The notes: a model not told the origin generated them from the letters alone. A stretch of 64,000 bases of DNA from Nannocystis bainbridge (GCF_028368995.1 NZ_JAQNDL010000001.1:3126001-3190000); one strand, 5' to 3'; shown: positions 1-8,687, numbered from the stretch's first letter. Translations and numbers: made by a program.

Positions 1-2564
1 AGACCCGCAGCACCGGCGCCACCGGCCAGTACTACGTCGTCTACGAGTACGAAGAGGAGCGCGTCGGCGAGGCCGCCAGCGACCTCGCGCTCGACCTCCT
101 GCACTCGCTCCTGCCTGACGGTTTCGAGGGTCGCAAGGGCGTGCCCGAAGGCTTCGATTTCCCGTCGCGGCTCGAGGACCTGATCGCCTTCGCCCAGAAG
201 CGCCAGTTCGGCCCCTCGACCGCCTCGCTGGTGCGGGCGGCCGAGCGGCGCGACATCCCGTGGATCCGCCTCAACGACCAGTCGCTGGTCCAGTTCGGCC
301 ACGGCCGCTACCAGAAGCGCATCCGCGCCACCGTCACCTCCGAGACTCGCCACATCGCCGTCGAGATCGCCAGCGACAAAGAGGAGACCAACAAGATCCT
401 CGGCGACCTCGGCCTCCCGGTCCCGCGCCAGCACCTCGTGCGCACCGCCGATCGGGCCGTCGCCGCCGCCACGCGGCTCGGCTTCCCCGTGGTCGTCAAG
501 CCGCTCGACGCCAACCACGGCCGCGGCGTCTCGATCGACCTGCAGAGCGAGACCGCCGTGCGGGCCGCCTTCGAGAAGGCCCAGGAGCACTCCAACAGCG
601 TCATCGTCGAGACCTACATCCCCGGCTTCGACCACCGCATGTTGGTCGTCGCCGGCGAGCTGATCGCCGTCGCCAAGCGCGTCCCGGGCCACGTCGTCGG
701 CGACGGCGAGCGGACCATCACCCAGCTCATCGAGCACGTGAACAGCGACCCGCGGCGCGGCATCGGCCACGAGAAGGTCCTCACCCGCATCGAGCTCGAT
801 TACCAGGCGCGGCGGCTGCTCGAGCTCAAGGGTTACACCGCCGACACCGTGCCGGCCGCCGGCGAAGAGGTCTACCTGCGCAGCACCGGCAACCTCAGCA
901 CTGGCGGCACCGCGATCGACCTCACCGACGTCTGCCACCACGACAACCGCGAGATGGCGGTGCGCGCCGCCAAGGCGATCGGCCTCGACATCTGCGGCAT
1001 CGACTTCATCACCCCTGACATCACCCGCAGCCACCGCGAGGCCGGCGGCGGCATCTGCGAGGTCAACGCCGCCCCCGGCTTCCGCATGCACGTCGCGCCC
1101 ACCGAGGGCACCCCGCGCGACGTCGCCGGCCCGGTCATGGAGATGTTGTTCCCGCCCGGCACCCCGAGCCGGATCCCCATCGCCGCCGTCACCGGCACCA
1201 ACGGCAAGACCACCGTCTGCCGCATGATCGCCCACATCCACAAGATGTCCGGCGCCACCGTCGGCCTGTGCACCACTGACGGCGTCTACATCGACGGCGA
1301 GCGCACCGTCGTCGGCGACATGACCGGCCCCGTCGCCGCGCAGATGGTCTTGCGCGACCCGCTGGTCGACCTCGCCGTCCTCGAGACCGCGCGCGGCGGC
1401 CTGCTGCGCGCCGGCATGGGCTACCGCGCCTGCAACGTCGGCGCCGTCCTCAACGTCACCGCCGATCACCTCGGCCTCGGCGGCATCGACAACCTCGACC
1501 AGCTCGCCGAGCTCAAGCGCATCGTCGTCGAGGTCGCGCGCGACTGCGCCGTGCTCAACGCCGACGACGAGCACTGCCTGCGCATGGCCGACTACACCCA
1601 GGCCAACCGCATCGGCTACGTCACCACCAGCCCCAAGCACGACCTCGTGCGCCGGCACATCCGCGCCGGCGGCCTCGCGGTCGTGCTCGAGGAGGGCATC
1701 AACGGCGACATGATCACCGTCTACGACCGCGGCTCGCACATCCCGCTGCTGTGGACGCACCTCATCCCCGCCACCCTCGAGGGCAAGGCGCTGCACAACG
1801 TGCAGAACGCGATGTTCGCCACCTGCGTCGCCTACGCCATGGGCGTCAAGCTCGAGAACATCCGCCAGGGCCTGCGCACCTTCGACAGCACCTACTTCCA
1901 GGCGCCCGGCCGGCTCAACGTGTTCGAGGAGCTGCCGTTCAAGGTCATCCTCGACTACGGCCACAACCCCGCGGCCGTGCGCGCCATGGCCAGCCTGGTC
2001 TCGCGGCTCGACGTCAAGGGCAAGCGGGTCTGCGTGCTCGCGGCCCCCGGCGACCGCCGTGACGCCGACATCGCCGAGATCGCCCGCCACGCCGCGCCCG
2101 CCTTCGACCAGTTCATCATCCGCCAGGACGACGGCCTGCGCGGCCGCGCCTCCGGCGAGGTCGCCGACCTGCTGCGCACCGGCCTCCTGCAGCAGGGCGT
2201 CGCCGAGAGCAAGATCCAGATCATCCTCGACGAGCAGCGCTCGATCGACGCCGCCCTCGCCGCCTGCGATCAGGGCGACCTGCTGCTGATCTTCGGCGAC
2301 AACATCTCGCGCTGCTGGAAGCAGATCGTCCGCTTCCGCGAGGACCGGTTCGCCCCGGCCGCCCGCGCCGCCGCCACCTCGAGCGTCGGCCAGCTCGCCG
2401 TCGGCCTGCCGAGCAACCCCACCGGTCACCTCGCCGGCCAGCCCGTCGGCCTCACCGGCCCGGTCAACGACGACCGCCCGGTCGAGGACCGGACCACCCC
2501 GTCCGGCGTCGTCGAGGACGCCCGCGGCGTCCGCCTCGCCCGCGACGCCGGGCTCGACGACTGA
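1..2564 (+). CDS. cphA: Cyanophycin synthetase CphA, 5'-truncated by the window edge
   Basis: CphA polymerises Asp and Arg into the storage polymer cyanophycin in the cytoplasm, using ATP. The frame is open from base 3, so the true start lies before the window; by comparison with typical CphA of about 870-900 residues, roughly 100 N-terminal residues are missing. Visible in order are the end of the N-terminal domain, an ATP-grasp domain (about residues 110-360 of the visible part, with KPLDANHGRG) and a Mur-ligase domain with P-loop GTNGKTT at about residue 398, followed by the DYGHNP motif. The C-terminal 70 or so residues are low-complexity and look like an extra tail. A second Mur-ligase-like gene follows 21 bp downstream, so the two are probably co-transcribed. 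A cyanophycinase, if present, would be upstream and out of view. Confidence 0.93.
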   Translation, partial: TRSTGATGQYYVVYEYEEERVGEAASDLALDLLHSLLPDGFEGRKGVPEGFDFPSRLEDLIAFAQKRQFGPSTASLVRAAERRDIPWIRLNDQSLVQFGHGRYQKRIRATVTSETRHIAVEIASDKEETNKILGDLGLPVPRQHLVRTADRAVAAATRLGFPVVVKPLDANHGRGVSIDLQSETAVRAAFEKAQEHSNSVIVETYIPGFDHRMLVVAGELIAVAKRVPGHVVGDGERTITQLIEHVNSDPRRGIGHEKVLTRIELDYQARRLLELKGYTADTVPAAGEEVYLRSTGNLSTGGTAIDLTDVCHHDNREMAVRAAKAIGLDICGIDFITPDITRSHREAGGGICEVNAAPGFRMHVAPTEGTPRDVAGPVMEMLFPPGTPSRIPIAAVTGTNGKTTVCRMIAHIHKMSGATVGLCTTDGVYIDGERTVVGDMTGPVAAQMVLRDPLVDLAVLETARGGLLRAGMGYRACNVGAVLNVTADHLGLGGIDNLDQLAELKRIVVEVARDCAVLNADDEHCLRMADYTQANRIGYVTTSPKHDLVRRHIRAGGLAVVLEEGINGDMITVYDRGSHIPLLWTHLIPATLEGKALHNVQNAMFATCVAYAMGVKLENIRQGLRTFDSTYFQAPGRLNVFEELPFKVILDYGHNPAAVRAMASLVSRLDVKGKRVCVLAAPGDRRDADIAEIARHAAPAFDQFIIRQDDGLRGRASGEVADLLRTGLLQQGVAESKIQIILDEQRSIDAALAACDQGDLLLIFGDNISRCWKQIVRFREDRFAPAARAAATSSVGQLAVGLPSNPTGHLAGQPVGLTGPVNDDRPVEDRTTPSGVVEDARGVRLARDAGLDD

Positions 2565-2585
2565 CCTGACCCGAAGGACAGGACC

Positions 2586-4469
2586 ATGCGACTCCTCGAC
2601 GCCCGCCGGCTGACCGGGGTCAACCTCGACCTCGACGGCCCGGGCGCGATCGCCGAGGTCGAGTTCGAGCCCGGCGACGACCTCGCGCGGGCCCTCGCCG
2701 CCTGGCGGGACGCGGTCGCCCGCGCGGCCGCGCGGCTCGGCTGGCACGCGCCGACGACCGTGCGTCGGTGGGCTGGCGATCACGGCGCGGCTCTGGTGTT
2801 CCCGGCCCCGCCCGACGCGCTCTACGTCGCCGTCGACGTCACCGAGTGGGCCGTCGAGTGCGCCCAGCGGGCGCTGACCGGCGAGCCCCCGCGCGACCTC
2901 GAAGCGCTCCTGCCCGACCTGCTGGCGGCCCGCGAGCGCGAGCGCCTCGCCGTCCTCCCCGAGCTGCAGGCCGCCGCCGCCGCCCGCGGCGTCCCGCTGC
3001 TGCTCGACGACGACAGCCTCTCGCTCGGCGAGGGCGCCAGCTCGCGCACCTGGCCGCGGATCCTCGCGCCCTTGCCCGCGGATGTCCCCTGGGACAGCTT
3101 GCGAGCGATCCCCGTCGCCATCATCACCGGCACCAACGGCAAGACCACCACCGCGCGCCTGCTGGCCCGGATCGCCCGCACCGCCGGCCATGTCCCCGGC
3201 AACACCTCCACCGACGGCCTCGCCGTCGCCGAGCAGGTGGTCGAGACCGGCGACTGGACCGGCCCCGGCGCCGCCCGCATCGTCCTCCGCGACCACCGCG
3301 TCACGCTCGCCGTGCTCGAGGTCGCCCGCGGCGGGATCCTCCGCCGCGGCCTCGCGGTCGACCGCTGCGACGCCGCCTGCATCACCAACGTCGCCGCCGA
3401 CCACCTCGGCGAGCACGGCATCGACGACCTCGCCGCCATGGCCCGCGTCAAGGCCGTGGTCGCCCGCGTGGTCGCTCCCCACGGCCGCGTCATCCTCGGC
3501 GCCGACGCCCCGGCCGGCGTGCCTGCCTCATCGGACATGTCCGAAGCGACCTTGCCGAAAGGCCATGTCCATGCAGACATGCCCCTTCGGACATCCGCGC
3601 CGACGAGCGCCGCGTCTGCCCCTTCGGACAGCGGCAATTTACCTGCTCTTTCAGCCAGCGCTGCCAACCCCCTGCTCGACCTCCCGCCCGAGGCCTTCTC
3701 GGCGCCGGTCGTGTGGTTCTCGCGCGACCCGCAGCACCCGCGCCTGCTGCGTCACCGCGCGGCTGGCGGCGAGGTGTGGTTCGTCTCGCCCGCGGGGACG
3801 CTCACGCGCGGCCGCGGGGCCGAGCCCGACGTCGCCATCGTGCCCGTCGCCGAGCTCCCGTTCTGCTTCGGCGGGGCCGCCACGCACAACGTCGCCAACG
3901 CCCTCGCCGCCGCCGCCCTGGCGACCGCGCTCGGCCTGCCCGACGCCGCCATCGCCGCCGGCCTGCGCAGCTTCGACGACAACCCCGGGCGCGCCCAGTT
4001 GGTCCAGGTCGGCCACGCCAAGCTGTTCCTCGACTTCGCCCACAACCCCGCCGGCATCGCCGGCCTCGCCCCGCTGCTCGGGCAGATCCGCGCCGGCGCG
4101 CGCTTATTGATCAGCCTCGGCATCGCCGGCGACCGCCGCGACGAAGACCTCCGCGACGTCGCCCGCGCCGTCGCCTCGCTGCGCCCCGACCTCGTGCTCA
4201 CCCGCGACCTCGATCACTACCTGCGCGGACGGGCCCCGGGCGAGGTCCCGGGGCTGCTGGAGCGCAACTTCGCCGCGCTCGGGATCGCGTGCGAGCGGAC
4301 CGCGAGCGAGGTCGCGGCGATCCGTCGCGGCCTGGAGTGGGCGCGGCCTGGCGACCTGATCGCGATCCTCGTGCACGTCGACCGCGACGAGGTCTGGGCT
4401 GAACTGCGCGCCCGCGGCGTCGCGACCGCGGCCGATGGAGACCGATCCGGGCGCCCCGGAGCGGCGTAA
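2586..4469 (+). CDS. Mur ligase family protein, cyanophycin-synthetase-like, without ATP-grasp
   Basis: This 627-residue protein resembles the Mur-ligase half of CphA. It has P-loop GTNGKTT at residues 182-188, the TSTDG and ARGGILRRGL motifs, and DFAHNPAG in the C-terminal third. Its first 170 residues are not an ATP-grasp domain. It probably adds an amino acid to a peptide or polymer using ATP, most likely assisting cyanophycin synthesis given the adjacent cphA. The exact substrate is inference. The ATG at 2586 follows a purine-rich stretch. Residues about 315-358 are anomalous: they are encoded by a cluster of the dispersed GGACATGTCC-type repeats, which adds a Ser/Ala/Pro-rich loop between the central and C-terminal domains without breaking the frame. 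Confidence 0.88.
   Translation: MRLLDARRLTGVNLDLDGPGAIAEVEFEPGDDLARALAAWRDAVARAAARLGWHAPTTVRRWAGDHGAALVFPAPPDALYVAVDVTEWAVECAQRALTGEPPRDLEALLPDLLAARERERLAVLPELQAAAAARGVPLLLDDDSLSLGEGASSRTWPRILAPLPADVPWDSLRAIPVAIITGTNGKTTTARLLARIARTAGHVPGNTSTDGLAVAEQVVETGDWTGPGAARIVLRDHRVTLAVLEVARGGILRRGLAVDRCDAACITNVAADHLGEHGIDDLAAMARVKAVVARVVAPHGRVILGADAPAGVPASSDMSEATLPKGHVHADMPLRTSAPTSAASAPSDSGNLPALSASAANPLLDLPPEAFSAPVVWFSRDPQHPRLLRHRAAGGEVWFVSPAGTLTRGRGAEPDVAIVPVAELPFCFGGAATHNVANALAAAALATALGLPDAAIAAGLRSFDDNPGRAQLVQVGHAKLFLDFAHNPAGIAGLAPLLGQIRAGARLLISLGIAGDRRDEDLRDVARAVASLRPDLVLTRDLDHYLRGRAPGEVPGLLERNFAALGIACERTASEVAAIRRGLEWARPGDLIAILVHVDRDEVWAELRARGVATAADGDRSGRPGAA
3529..3655. repeat. Intragenic cluster of GGACATGTCC-type palindromes
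   Basis: About 125 bp inside the Mur-ligase gene carry at least five copies of the dispersed motif, including TCGGACATGTCCGA at 3531 and CCCCTTCGGACA-type halves near 3588 and 3620. Local base use drops to AT-richer codons than the flanks. The reading frame stays open and gives a Ser/Ala-rich insertion. Confidence 0.8.
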
Positions 4470-4499
4470 GAGCGTGACGACCTCGCACGCTCACCATGC

Positions 4500-4531
4500 T
4501 TGACGCGCACGCATACGGCCGCGCATATAGT
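4500..4531 (+). promoter_or_regulatory. Candidate promoter of the ECF sigma gene
   Basis: TTGACG at 4500-4505 and TATAGT at 4526-4531 are separated by 20 bp (18 bp if CATATA at 4524 is used). This would start transcription about 4537-4541, directly at the GTG chosen for the sigma gene, implying a nearly leaderless transcript. The match is by eye only. Confidence 0.35.
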
Positions 4532-4540
4532 CCAGCACCC

Positions 4541-5137
4541 GTGTCACGGCTGGGCCCAAACTCGCCGCCCGGGCCTTCGGGCCCCGAGCGCAGCGACGGC
4601 GAGCTCCTCGCCGCCATGGCCTCCGGCGACAGTGACGCGCTCGGCGACCTGCACGACCGCTACGCCGGCACCCTGCTGGCCACCGCGATCCGGATCCTCG
4701 GCAGCCGCCGCGAGGCCGAGGACCTCGTGCACGACGTGCTGATGGAGGTCTGGCAGAAGTCCGCCGACTACGACCCCGAGCGGGGCAGCGTGCGCACCTG
4801 GATCCTCATCCGCCTGCGCAGCCGGGCCCTCGACCGCTGCCGCCGGGCCGGTCGCTTCCGCGTCGAGACCCTCGAGGAGCGCGACCTCGACGACCTCGGG
4901 CTCGCCGGCGGCGACGATCCCGGCCACAGCCTCGACCACGAGCGCGTACGCCGCGCACTGCACGAACTGCCGCCCGCACAGCGCCAGGTGCTCGAATTGG
5001 CCTATTTCGAGGGTCTCTCGGCCACCGAGATCGCCGAGCGGCTCGCCGTTCCGGTCGGCACCGTCAAGTCGCGGACCGCTTCCGGCCTCGCCAAGCTGCG
5101 CGCCGCCCTTCATGCTGAAGACAGGGGGGACCGATGA
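4541..5137 (+). CDS. RNA polymerase sigma factor, ECF subfamily
   Basis: This is a 198-residue sigma-70 family factor of the extracytoplasmic-function type. Region 2 is visible near the N-terminus (RYAGTLLATAIRILGSRREA, then DLVHDVLMEVW and the Trp of TWI), and region 4 near the C-terminus (LPPAQRQVLELAYFEGLSAT and VPVGTVKSR). I chose the GTG at 4541 because an upstream ATG at 4496 would place a plausible promoter inside the gene. The stop overlaps the ATG of the next gene (ATGA), a cupin-type anti-sigma factor, so the pair should form one regulatory module like the RpoE-ChrR type. What it senses is not visible. Confidence 0.92.
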   Translation: MSRLGPNSPPGPSGPERSDGELLAAMASGDSDALGDLHDRYAGTLLATAIRILGSRREAEDLVHDVLMEVWQKSADYDPERGSVRTWILIRLRSRALDRCRRAGRFRVETLEERDLDDLGLAGGDDPGHSLDHERVRRALHELPPAQRQVLELAYFEGLSATEIAERLAVPVGTVKSRTASGLAKLRAALHAEDRGDR

Positions 5138-5763
5138 CCGGCCGCGACCGCGAAGCCCCGCCGCCGGACCCGCGCCACGCGTCCGCGCCGCACGAGGATG
5201 ATCTTCAGGACATGTCCATCAGGACAGGCGATGCTGATGCTGTCGACGGCGCCATCGCCGAGGCGTTCACCGCCCTCTCGCTCGCGCTGAAGCCGGTCCG
5301 CCCGACCGCCGCCATGCGTGCCCGCCTGCTCGCCGCCGTCACCGCGCCCGAGCGCCGCTTCAGCCCCTTCATCGGCCGCCTCGCCCGCCTCCTCGACCTC
5401 GCCGAGGCCCGCGTGCGCGAGCTGCTGGACCGCCTCACCGACCGCGCGGCGTGGGAGAACGTGCTGCCGGACGTCGAGCTGTTCCACCTCGAGGGCGGCC
5501 CGGCCACCGCGGGCGCCGACGTCGGGTTCGTGCGCGTCGCCGCCGGCGCCCGCTTCCCGCACCACAACCACCTCGGCGACGAGCACGTGCTGGTGCTGCA
5601 GGGCGGCTTCGTCGAGGACGACGGCACCGTCGTGCGCGCCGGCGCCAGCTCCCACTGCGGCCCCGGCAGCAGCCACAGCCTCACCGCCCTGCCCGACCAG
5701 GACCTGGTCTACGCCGTCGTCGTGTTCGGCGTCGAGTTCCCCGGCCTGCCGCCGCGGCCCTGA
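5134..5763 (+). CDS. ChrR-like cupin anti-sigma factor
   Basis: This 209-residue protein is translationally coupled to the ECF sigma gene. The C-terminal half is a cupin (about residues 110-205) with a metal-site-like cluster, FPHHNHLGDEHVLVLQGGF, followed by a Gly-rich strand and a second His (SSHCGPGSSHS). This fits ChrR-type anti-sigma factors, whose cupin senses reactive oxygen or another signal. The N-terminal zinc anti-sigma motif HxxxCxxC of classic ChrR is not evident, so sigma binding may depend on the helical segment around residues 45-95. Residues about 24-34 (QDMSIRTG) are encoded by a copy of the dispersed palindrome. Function is inferred from context and fold. Confidence 0.8.
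   Translation: MTGRDREAPPPDPRHASAPHEDDLQDMSIRTGDADAVDGAIAEAFTALSLALKPVRPTAAMRARLLAAVTAPERRFSPFIGRLARLLDLAEARVRELLDRLTDRAAWENVLPDVELFHLEGGPATAGADVGFVRVAAGARFPHHNHLGDEHVLVLQGGFVEDDGTVVRAGASSHCGPGSSHSLTALPDQDLVYAVVVFGVEFPGLPPRP
5206..5226. repeat. Palindrome copy inside the anti-sigma gene
   Basis: CAGGACATGTCC followed by ATCAGGACAGG lies in frame near the 5' end of the anti-sigma gene. Flanking codons (GAT, CTT, GCT) are AT-richer than the rest of the gene, suggesting an inserted or drifted segment. Confidence 0.7.
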
Positions 5764-5775
5764 CTCGCCTGCCTC

Positions 5776-5827
5776 CCGGGACATGTCCGAGTGGACATGC
5801 CCCGAAAGACATGCCCGAAAGCACCCG
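5776..5827. repeat. Palindrome cluster between convergent genes
   Basis: Three or four copies of the family (CGGGACATGTCCG, TGGACATGCCCC, AAGACATGCCCG) lie between the convergent ends of the anti-sigma gene and the truncated haemoglobin gene. They may act as a bidirectional terminator or simply occupy a tolerant site. Confidence 0.75.
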
Positions 5828-5875
5828 CAGCCGGGGCTGCCCTCGCACCGCGCCGCACGCCGGCGCATCGGGGAG

Positions 5876-6262
5876 CTACCCGTGGTTCATCAGGAAGGTC
5901 GCGGTGTCGGCGAAGAACCCCCGCAGCGTCGCCGCCGCCCCCGGCTCGAGCTGGACCTCGGCGAGCGCCGCTTCCATCAGCGCCACCCAGCGATCGCGGG
6001 CGCGCAGGTCGAGCTTGAAGGGCATGTGCCTGGCCCGCAGCCGCGGATGGCCCCGCTGCGCGATGTAGCGCTGCGGACCGCCGAATCGGCCGACCAGGAA
6101 GTCGCGCAGGCGGACCTCGGCCCCGGTCATGTCGTCGCGCGGGTACATCGGCCCCAGGATGTCGTCGTCGACCACGCGGCGATAAAAGGCCGCTGCCAGC
6201 CGCGCAAAGCCCTCCTCGCCGATCCGGGCGTAGATCTCGTGTTCCGGCGCCTGCTCGCTCAT
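5876..6262 (-). CDS. glbO: Group II truncated haemoglobin
   Basis: This 128-residue protein matches group II (O-type) truncated globins, which bind oxygen and take part in oxygen or NO chemistry. Visible features are the N-terminal YARIGEEGFARLAAAFYRRV helix, DDILGPMYP, FGGPQRY, the proximal-His region RGHPRLRARHMPF and the G-helix Trp (DRWVALM). I started at the ATG at 6262 because the frame continues upstream only as a low-complexity Arg/Ala extension. It converges with the anti-sigma gene and diverges from the kinase gene; no operon partner is evident. Confidence 0.93.
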   Translation of the reverse strand: MSEQAPEHEIYARIGEEGFARLAAAFYRRVVDDDILGPMYPRDDMTGAEVRLRDFLVGRFGGPQRYIAQRGHPRLRARHMPFKLDLRARDRWVALMEAALAEVQLEPGAAATLRGFFADTATFLMNHG

Positions 6263-6532
6263 CGGCGTCAGTGTGCCACGGGGCCTCGGCGCAGCCGCCG
6301 TCGCGGGCCGTGAGACAGCCGGCGCCGCCGAGCCGATCGCCGTGATCGCCGCCGCCGCCCGCGTGAACAAACTTCGGGCCGCGCGCACCCGGAAGTCCGC
6401 CGGGTCCCGGTGTCACCGCCCGCCGGGCGCGACCTGTCCCAAGGTAGGGGGACCGGGTCCGCGGCGCCCGCCCCGCCCGTCCTGCGCCGAGTTCTCCCGC
6501 CCGCGGCGAGCCCCGTGGTAGCCTGGACGCAG

Positions 6533-7441
6533 GTGCAGAGCCTGGCGCAGGACGAAGAGGACACCCTCGAAGCGGGCACCCTCGTCGCGACCTACTTCCG
6601 CGTGCTCGAGTTCATCGGCCCCGCCAACTTCGGCGATCTGTACCGCGGCGAGCACATCCAGATGGGCAGCCGCTGCGCCGTGCGGGTGCTCAGCCCGCAG
6701 TGGAAGAGCCTCGTGCGCGGCGACGAGGACGTCGACCGCTTCCGCCGCATGGCCCGCGCCGCCAGCGACACCTCGCACCCCAACATCGCGCAGGTGTTCG
6801 ACGGCGGCCGGCTGGCCGACGGCCGGCTGTTCCTGGTCACCGAGCTGCTGGTCGGCAGCAGCCTGTTCGAGGCCGTCGCCGAGCGGCGCTACCTGCCGGT
6901 CCTGCGGGCCGCGCGGATCCTCCGCGACGTCGCCCGGGCCGTGCGCGCCGCCCACAACGCCGGCCAGGTCCACCGCGACCTCAAGGCCGAGAACGTCATG
7001 CTCGTGCCGCTGCCCGACGGCGACGGCGAGGCCGTGCAGGTGCTCGACTTCGGCATCGCCGCCTGGGCCGAGGCCGAGGCGCGCAAGCAGAACCCCGGCG
7101 CCTTCGTGGCCACGCCCGAGTACATGGCCCCCGAGCAGGTGCTGGGCAAGCCCGCCAGCCCGCTGTTCGACATCTACGCCATGGGCGTGATGCTGTTCGA
7201 GGCCCTCGTCGGCGAGACCCCGTTCTCCGGCAACCCGCAGGCGCTGATGAAGGCCAAGGTCGCCCGCCCCGCACCCTCGCTCGCCAGCAAGCTGCCCGGC
7301 ATGCCGCGCCGCCTCAGCGAGCTGGTCGACGACTGCCTCCACACGGACCCCGGCCTGCGGCCCCAGAGCGCCAACGAGTTCGTGGTCCGCATCGAGGAGA
7401 TCCTCCGCACCTTGAACCGGACCTCGGGCCCGCAGACATGA
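6533..7441 (+). CDS. Serine/threonine protein kinase with atypical ATP-binding lobe
   Basis: This protein of about 302 residues is a single kinase domain without a membrane segment. The catalytic loop HRDLKAEN (about residue 147), LDFG (about 172) and APE within the activation segment are intact. The N-lobe is odd: the Gly loop reads IGPANFGDLY, and the VAIK lysine is replaced by Arg (AVRVLS, about residue 51). The enzyme may therefore be weakly active, use another lysine, or act as a pseudokinase-like binding protein. I preferred the GTG at 6533 over an ATG at 6410 because the first 41 codons of the longer frame look non-coding. Myxobacteria carry many such kinases; the target is unknown. 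Confidence 0.88.
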   Translation: MQSLAQDEEDTLEAGTLVATYFRVLEFIGPANFGDLYRGEHIQMGSRCAVRVLSPQWKSLVRGDEDVDRFRRMARAASDTSHPNIAQVFDGGRLADGRLFLVTELLVGSSLFEAVAERRYLPVLRAARILRDVARAVRAAHNAGQVHRDLKAENVMLVPLPDGDGEAVQVLDFGIAAWAEAEARKQNPGAFVATPEYMAPEQVLGKPASPLFDIYAMGVMLFEALVGETPFSGNPQALMKAKVARPAPSLASKLPGMPRRLSELVDDCLHTDPGLRPQSANEFVVRIEEILRTLNRTSGPQT

Positions 7442-7460
7442 GCCCGCGGGCCGCCCCCGG

Positions 7461-7673
7461 CCTGTCCTGAAGCACATGTCCCCCGGAACCTGCCCTCGGG
7501 ACCCTGTCCTGAAGCACATGTCCCCCGGAGCCTGTCCTCGCGCACCTGTCCCGCCGGGCAGCCCAGCCCCCGCCGCGGCCTGTCCTCGCGCACCTGTCCC
7601 GCCGGGCAGCCCAGCCCCCGCCGCGACCCGCCTTCGAGCAACTGTCCCGCCGGGCAGCCCAGCTCCCACCGGG
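7461..7673. repeat. Two-part tandem repeat array (42-bp and 48-bp units)
   Basis: CCTGTCCTGAAGCACATGTC recurs with a 42-bp period (7461 and 7503). It is followed by three 48-bp units starting at 7530, 7578 and 7626, each containing CTGTCC and CACCTGTCCCGCC or a variant. The 48-bp units equal 16 codons and are read as a Pro-rich 16-residue repeat if the downstream lipoprotein starts at 7476 or 7518. Confidence 0.85.
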
Positions 7674-8609
7674 TCCGCGGCCTCGATCGCCGCCGCTCGG
7701 CTCGCCACGCTCCTGGCCTTTGGAGCATGTTCCTCGAGCCCTGTCCCTTCCGACAGCCCCGGCCCGCCCCCGCCCGCGCTCGCCCCCGTCCCCCCGGCCG
7801 TCGAGTGCCCCGAGTTCGCCGTCGCCGCCAGCCCCGGCTCGCTCGCCCCGCCGGAGATCGTCGAGGCCTCGGGCCTGGCCGCCAGCCGTCAGAACCCGGG
7901 CGTGCTGTGGACCCACAACGACTCCGACGCCGGCGGCCCGCTCGTCTACGCGTTCGCCCGCGACGGCGCGCGCTACCTCGGCCGCTGGCGGCTGGGCGGC
8001 GCCGCGGTCCATGACTGGGAGGACATGGCCCTCGGGCCAGGCAAGGACGGCCGCGACGCGCTCTACGTCGGCGACATCGGCGACAACCAGCGCAAGCGCG
8101 CGCACGTGGTCGTCTACCGGGTCGCCGAGCCGACCGTCGACCTCGCCGCCGCGCCCGCCGAGCACCGCCTGTCCGGCGTCGAGCGCCTGGTCTTCACCTA
8201 CCCGGGCGGCCAGGCTCACAACGCCGAGACCTTGCTCGTCGACCCCGTGCGCGGCGACCTTTGCATCGTCACCAAGCGCCGCGGCGGCTCGGCCGTGTTC
8301 TGCGCCGCCGCCCCGCTGAGCTCCGGCGAGCTCGTCGCGGCCGGCGAGTCCGACGTGCTCGGCCTCGTCACCGGCGGCGCCGTCAGCCGCGACGGCACGC
8401 TGGTGGCCCTCCGCTCCTACCTGGCCGCCCGCGCCTGGCGCCGCGACCCCTCACGCCCGCTCGCCGAGGCCTTCCGCGGCCCCGACTGCCACCTCCCGCT
8501 CGCGCTCGAGCGCCAGGGCGAGGCGCTCACCTTCGCCAGCGACGGCCGCGGCTACTACACCGTCAGCGAAGGCCTCGCCCCGACGCTGCACGTCTACGCG
8601 CCCCGCTGA
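7476..8609 (+). CDS. Secreted lipoprotein with beta-propeller-like domain
   Basis: The mature region (about 270 residues) contains VLWTHNDSDAGGP, DWEDMALGPG and ALYVGDIGDNQRKR. These are typical of a widespread bacterial secreted family that looks like a beta-propeller; I cannot name its function. A lipoprotein signal is visible (ARLATLLAFGAC), with the Cys about 86 codons after the first ATG. That is far too long for a normal signal peptide. The only in-frame ATGs (7476 and 7518) lie inside the tandem repeat array, so either the repeats have extended the N-terminus, or translation starts at a non-standard codon near 7670. Bounds are the maximal frame. Confidence 0.75.
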   Translation: MSPGTCPRDPVLKHMSPGACPRAPVPPGSPAPAAACPRAPVPPGSPAPAATRLRATVPPGSPAPTGSAASIAAARLATLLAFGACSSSPVPSDSPGPPPPALAPVPPAVECPEFAVAASPGSLAPPEIVEASGLAASRQNPGVLWTHNDSDAGGPLVYAFARDGARYLGRWRLGGAAVHDWEDMALGPGKDGRDALYVGDIGDNQRKRAHVVVYRVAEPTVDLAAAPAEHRLSGVERLVFTYPGGQAHNAETLLVDPVRGDLCIVTKRRGGSAVFCAAAPLSSGELVAAGESDVLGLVTGGAVSRDGTLVALRSYLAARAWRRDPSRPLAEAFRGPDCHLPLALERQGEALTFASDGRGYYTVSEGLAPTLHVYAPR

Positions 8610-8687
8610 TCCCGCGCGAACCGGTCCTGTTCCAAACCGCTCCCGCGCGCGCACGACCTCACCGGCGACCCGCGCGGCAAGAGAGAC

